Assembly (NCBI GenBank): GCA_050084985.1
Contig: JBITNC010000001.1
Span: 118,482,001 to 118,546,000, forward strand
DNA length: 64,000 bases
Reading direction: 5' to 3'
Source: Nageia nagi
Taxonomy: Eukaryota > Pinophyta
Positions within the stretch are counted from its first letter, which is position 1; each line of letters begins with the position of its first letter. Shown here one piece after another: positions 59,368-64,000 of this stretch. The notes under the pieces are model-generated. The model did not search any database. It saw nothing but the letters and a program-made list of their open reading frames with translations, and was not told the origin of the DNA. Both the position numbers and the translations under genes were made by a program.

Positions 59368-61390
59368 TATTAAGCATGGGTGATTGTCATTGTTGTCAAC
59401 ACATGGTTTTGGCTGTGTCTTCACATCCATTTGGTTTTGGTTGTGTCTTCACACAGTAGTATGAGTTCATTTTAAGATCCTCAGGATGACATTCTAGAAT
59501 GAAATGATGAAGCTCAGTTGTGGAAAAATCCAGGTTCCGAAGAAGGTGAGAGTTGTTGAAAAGTTCAGGTTCTGGAGAAGGCGAGAGTTGTGGAAAAGCT
59601 CGAGTTCCGGAGAAGGTGAGGTTAGCAAAGAGAAATTGAGGAGCAAGAACTAGTTAATTAAGTATTTCGGAAGTAGAGAATTCTAGAAATATGAAGATGA
59701 TGTCAACGATTTCGGGTCTTAACCCAAAATTGGATCCCAGAAGTGATGAGGTCATCAAGGGGGGACTAAAAGAGCTAGAGCCAACAAGTAAAACATTTCA
59801 AAAATATGAAGATGATGTCACGGGGAGAACAACATTCACATTTTTGAATGAGCCTGGATCTTGGAAGCGATGAGGTTAGCAAGGGGCGACTAAAAGAGCC
59901 AGAGCTAGCAAGTAAAACATTCTAGAAGCAAGAGATGATGTCATGGGGAGAACGATGTTCACATTCTTTAATAGAACTAGGTTCTAGAGATGATGAGGTC
60001 AACAAAGAGTGATCAAATAGTCAGAGTCAATGAGTAAAGCATTCCAAAATGCAGAGATGAGATCAGCAAAGAGAGATTGAAAATCTAGAGTCCATAAAGT
60101 AAATGTTCCGAATTAAAAGGATGATGTCACAGAGGATAAGATAGTTACGTTTTGGTAAAGACTAGAGTTTGGAGATGATGACATCATGGTGTAGGTGTTG
60201 AAAAGTCTAGAAAGCCATGCAGATACATTGGAACTCTCTTCTGGAGTTCGGAGATGATGACATCATGTAGGAAGCATTTTACTCTACTTCTAGAGTCTGG
60301 AGATGATGACATCATGATGTATATGATAAACATCCGATAAGCGAGACAAAGAGTCCAGGATTATCAGAAATACCATTATGAAGAAGAAAAGAGTTTAGGA
60401 TTATCAGAAATACCATTATGAAGAAGAAAAGAGTCCGAGATTATCAAAAATACCATTATGAAGAAGAAAAGAGTCCGAAATTATTAGAAATACCATTATG
60501 AAGAAGAAAAGAGTCTGGAACTATCAAAAATAATCAGATACTATCAAATCTCTAAAATCAATGGAGAAAAAGGTATACATGTCTAAACAACTCTGTTTGA
60601 GCAAGAGGAGCGTTCATCAGTTATAGCAGTTGCAGTCTCAGATAGTGAACTCTCTTAGTGCAGGAGCAGTTACAAATAAAGATTCCTTTTCAGTTTGTTT
60701 TTGGTAATGTGTCATGACAGGAATAGTTTCGTGAGGGGCTTTCTTGATGTGTAACGGTTGTAGGAAAGTACATGAAGTGTGGATTGTAGATGAAGTAAAA
60801 ATGGGCAAGTAGAGAAGGGTGATTTAGGTGGTAAGAGCGTGAAAGAGGAGAGGAGTGTGGAGAGAAGAGTGGTCATGGAGGTAATAGGGCAGAAGAGGGG
60901 AGTATCAGGAGAATGTGAAGTGAGCAAATGAATATGCAAATAGGAGTGTGATTGTTTAAGTGTGTTACTTTGGAGCTGTGTGCAGAGATAAAATAGTGAA
61001 CTTTAGAGCTAGACCATTGAGGGTCTTCTAGAACTGTATTCTTTCCTCCTTTTTTGAATGTTGTCTCAAGTGGGTGCTTGAGAGCTGGAGTTGGTGCTCC
61101 AAGCAGTAGGTGCTACTATTTGCAAAGTGGTAGTTGGTGCTACCCTTCATAGTTGGTGCTGTGAATCTGTAAGCTTTCTTTAATGGCTAGATTTGGATTG
61201 GTGTCTAAGCAGTCATTTTCGGGGATGTAGCCAATCTGGTGAACCTCGTTACATCTGGTGTTGTGTGATGTACTGGTGTGCTTGCTCAATTTTCTCTAGC
61301 TTTTAATCTATCTTTATTTAAGAAGGTTAAATTGATTATTTTTATATACACTGATTCACCCCCCCTCTCAGTGTCACTCGAAGTCCAACA
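59368..61390 (+). repeat. Copia C 3' LTR
   Basis: Begins TATTAAGCATGGG (the TG start is mutated to TA) and ends GAAGTCCAACA, followed by AGTAT. It has the same internal order as the 5' LTR, with two fewer 40-bp units. Confidence 0.93.
60351..60541 (+). repeat. 40-bp tandem array in C 3' LTR (4 full units plus part)
   Basis: Units at 60351, 60391, 60431, 60471 and a partial at 60511. The two-unit (80-bp) difference accounts for the 76-bp length difference of the LTRs. Confidence 0.95.
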
Positions 61391-62190
61391 AGTATCATAT
61401 TATTTTTTGTAATCAATAGATCATCCATATAAAGAAGAATTAAGATCAAATCTTGTCCTTAGTTGAGCACATAAAGATCTATGTTAGATAAGCATTTAGA
61501 AAATACAATGCCCTTAAAGTATCCTAAAATTATTTTGTACTAGGCCATTGGTGTTTACTTAAGTCCATACAAAGATTTCTTTAACTTGCACACAAAATTG
61601 TTTTTGCTTTCAACAATAAACCCATTTATTTGATTCATTTAGATTTCAAAATCTAATTAGACATTTAGAAAAGCACTCTTGACATCAAGTTGTAAAACTT
61701 TTTATCCCTGAACTATTGAAAGAGCAATGATTACCCTGATAGTAGGCATCTTTGCCACTAAATCAAAGGTTTTCTCATAATTAACTCCATTTGTTTGATC
61801 AAAACCCTTAGCTACTAACCTTGATTTGTATTTCTCAATCTCTCCAAATGATTTATATTTGACCTTATAAATTCATTTATTTTCAATCACATAATGTTCA
61901 TTAAGATAAAGAACCAAATCTCAAGTTTTATTTTTCATAAGAGCCTCATACTCCACATTCATTGCATTCACCTAACACTCATACTTTGAAGCATTTTTGT
62001 AGGATAAGGGCTCATTCTTGTAATCAATTTTGGTAAATAAAGATTTATTAATAGTTATACTCTTTATCCTTTATGTTGGAGAGTTTTGTTTCTTAGGTGA
62101 CAAATCCACACTAACATCCAATTAGTTAGGAGCAATAGAAGAATCATCACCCTCATCAAGGTTCATATAAGAAGCACACTCTTTAGGTAT
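61391..62190 (-). pseudogene. Copia B reverse transcriptase, N-terminal part
   Basis: Minus strand: LILILLYMDDLLITKNN (61460-61400; YMDD) is the active site split from its downstream part by C. CKLKKSLYGLK-like, SAFLNVxLD-like and NETWDLVLYLNEHYVIENK-like blocks follow toward 61930. Many stops. Confidence 0.8.
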
Positions 62191-63240
62191 TTCATTGAAA
62201 TTTACATCCCTTAACATAAAGACTACATGGGAAGAAATTTGATATAGCCTGTAGCCTCTACTTGATTGTTATAGCCCACAAAGATACATTTTTTATATTT
62301 CTTATCAAGCTTCTTCCTTTTCATATGAATAACAAAGGCATAAGCATTACAACCAAAGAACCTAAAGTGAGAGATGTTAGGTTTTTTTCCTATCCATACC
62401 TCATACAGTGTTTTACCTTCAATTACTTTCATAAGACACCTATTTAAGATGTATATTACATTATTTACAGCTTCACCTCATAAGAAGCTAGAAAGATCTC
62501 CCAACATATATCTTTTTATTTCTTGAATGGTTCTATTCCTCCTTTTCAAAACACCATTCTATTGAAGATCGTAATAGATAGTAAAATACCTTTTGATTCT
62601 ATACTTGGTACAAAATTATTGAATTTATTGCTATTATACTCACCCCTATTATTATATTTTAACATCTTGATTTTGAATCTAGACTAATTTTTTTACCAAA
62701 GCTTTGAAATATTTGAACCTATCAAAGGTTTGATCTTTGTGCTCTATAATATAACCAAACATCATCTTACTAAAGTCATCAATAAAGTTCAATACATAAG
62801 ATGCTCCTTCAAGTGACTTAGTTGACAATGGACCCATCAAATCTAAATGTACATATTAAAGAGGTTGAGTTACTCTAGTTATCTTACCTTTTAGAAACTT
62901 TTATTGATTCATTTTACCTATAATGCATTTCTCACAAAGATCAATTATAGGTGATATTGTAGGCAAACTTTCCATAAGTTCATGATATTTTATGACATGA
63001 ATGTTCTTATGGTTTAGGTGGCCTAATCCATGGTACCAAAGATTTCCTCTAGAACAAACATTAGTTGCAAAGCACATATGTGTTTGAGGTTGATCCATAA
63101 TGTAAAGGTGACATTTCACTAAACCTTTCATCAAAGTAGCAAGACCCTTTTTCATACACCAAGAGTGTGAGTTAAACTCAAAGTAGTAACTGTTACTTGC
63201 AACTTGATTTACAAAAAGAAGATTCATAGTGAGTTAAACA
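62191..63240 (-). pseudogene. Copia B integrase
   Basis: IEGKTLYEVWIGKKPNISHF and FFGCNAYAFVI (62432-62330), NGVLKRRNRT (Lys for catalytic Glu, codon 62544-62546), KYNNRGEY (Asn for second Asp, near 62655), LDLMGPLSTK (62850, first Asp kept). Pre-integrase: WYHGLGHLNHKNIHVI and LCEKCIIGKMNQ (63050-62901). Stops in the core. Confidence 0.85.
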
Positions 63241-64000
63241 TATAAAGCATATTCTTAAGAATCTTTTCTTGCATCAACACACTCCCAATAACTTGAACAT
63301 CAAGTATTGAATTATCACCTATACTAATGAAAATTTTCAAACTTATCATTTTCAAAACACATGTTATTAGTGCATCCAAAATCAAGAATTCAATCATTTG
63401 CCAAAGTGCAAGATTTGGAGTAAAAGGTAACAACATAAGCATAATTCTTATTCTTCTTATTATTAGATTTGTTTGGTTTTTTAGATTCTTTTTCACCTTG
63501 CCCTTTCTTTTTCCTAAAGAAATCATCTTCCATATGCCCATAGTAGTTGTAAAAATTATAATTTCCATCAAATTTGGCTTTAGTTTCTTTTGACTTATCA
63601 TTACCATAATTTTTCTTATTTTCACCTTTTTTGACGTTCTTCTTAAGAGCATTAGAACCTCTCTTTTAGTTATGGTTCTTCTTTTTGAAATGAGACTTCA
63701 TTGGACCCTATGCCAAAGATGGCTCCTTAGGAGTGATGATCAACACTTTATTGTTAAGTGTTTCCTCATGCTTGAAGAGAAGCCTTTGATAGATTTTCTA
63801 AGGAGAAAAATTCTTTTTTATCATCAATCCTAGTTTCAACAATAGTCATAAACTAACTAAATTTAGTAGAAAAGCTTTTAAGGATGATAAAAGTCATAAA
63901 CTCATTGTTGATTTAAATTCAACCACACCCCACAAGCTGAATCCTAAAGTTAAGGATATTATTTAGATATATAGCCACACTTTCATTTTTCTCTTGATGT
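63241..64000 (-). pseudogene. Copia B protease and gag (continues off window)
   Basis: Protease site reads DFG (near 63391; DSG expected). The gag knuckle is NYNFYNYYGHMEDDFF (63565-63520), all Cys lost. A lysine-rich stretch and HEETLNNKVLIIT (63770-63730) match copia-1 gag. The frame runs out of the window at 64000. Confidence 0.8.

Larger units (their letters stand above)
51888..61390 (+). mobile_element. Copia C: SIRE-like element with ~2.1-kb LTRs
   Basis: 9503 bp, LTRs of 2099 and 2023 bp, TSD AGTAT on both sides (51883-51887, 61391-61395). The PBS matches initiator Met-tRNA and there is a polypurine tract. Long LTRs, a long coiled-coil gag and the KHIAIRYHFLKERV ... DIFTKPLP end fit the SIRE/Maximus lineage; the lineage call is by eye. 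The LTRs differ by roughly 9% in the first ~250 aligned bases, nearly all transitions. There are several nonsense changes, so it is a dead copy. Confidence 0.93.
49605..64000 (-). mobile_element. Copia B: copia-1-family element, interrupted by C, right end off window
   Basis: Its 3' LTR (49605-50060), polypurine tract, 3' UTR, RNase H and part of RT (to 51882) lie left of C. RT, integrase, protease and gag continue at 61391-64000. Removing C and one AGTAT joins the RT frame. The 5' LTR is outside the window. B lies inside A's gag. Confidence 0.9.

Noticed and set aside
59171-59383. Env-like ORF in copia C
   Set aside because: Only 70 codons, overlaps the polypurine tract and LTR start, no membrane-protein pattern beyond one short hydrophobic run.

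Overview
This window looks like intergenic DNA from a large, repeat-rich plant nuclear genome. It is AT-rich, almost free of intact genes, and filled with Ty1/copia and Ty3/gypsy LTR retrotransposons, a plant L1-type LINE, and decayed plant gene families (PPR, plant mobile domain, receptor-like kinase). A gymnosperm is a plausible guess from the large, old, nested elements and the PPR style, but nothing here proves the species. I see no convincingly intact host gene, no rRNA or tRNA gene and no CRISPR array.

Layout, left to right. 1-6060 is one copy (Z) of a segmental duplication; its second copy (Y) is 40458-46252. Both carry a ~113-bp tandem repeat, a minus-strand PPR pseudogene, a copia LTR remnant and part of a chromodomain gypsy element with a terminal-inverted-repeat insertion. 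The gypsy element runs to ~7875. 7876-12060 is AT-rich with little recognisable. A plant mobile domain pseudogene lies at 12060-13890. At 15520-24317 sits copia-1, an 8.8-kb element with near-identical LTRs and a target-site duplication (TSD) ATCTT, inserted in an older minus-strand gag-like ORF. Its long leader carries a decayed PPR array. 24318-29480 is old AT-rich DNA with unrecognised minus-strand exon-like pieces (27260-28480). A minus-strand LINE (29480-33330) is split by a 1.5-kb insertion that carries an intron-containing receptor-kinase pseudogene and ends in a ~155-bp palindrome. 34713-35431 is a third, CpG-rich copy (X) of the start of the duplicated block, followed by a Tork/Tnt1-like copia element (35432-40460) that is truncated where copy Y begins.

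The right third is a three-level nest. Minus-strand copia A (46253-49604) sits in copy Y. Minus-strand copia B (from 49605 to beyond 64000) sits in A's gag. Plus-strand SIRE-like copia C (51888-61390, ~2.1-kb LTRs, TSD AGTAT) sits in B's reverse transcriptase. All the pol genes carry stops, mostly of the C-to-T or G-to-A type expected from decay of methylated DNA.

Most interesting points: (1) copia-1 moved recently, judging by its LTRs, yet has a broken pol and carries PPR sequence; (2) copia-1, A and B all have Lys in place of the integrase catalytic Glu; (3) the kinase-bearing insertion has an odd architecture and contains a small templated chimera copied from two places in its own kinase; (4) the sister LTRs of C differ by two units of a 40-bp tandem array, and C's U3 carries seven TGACATCA-type sites.
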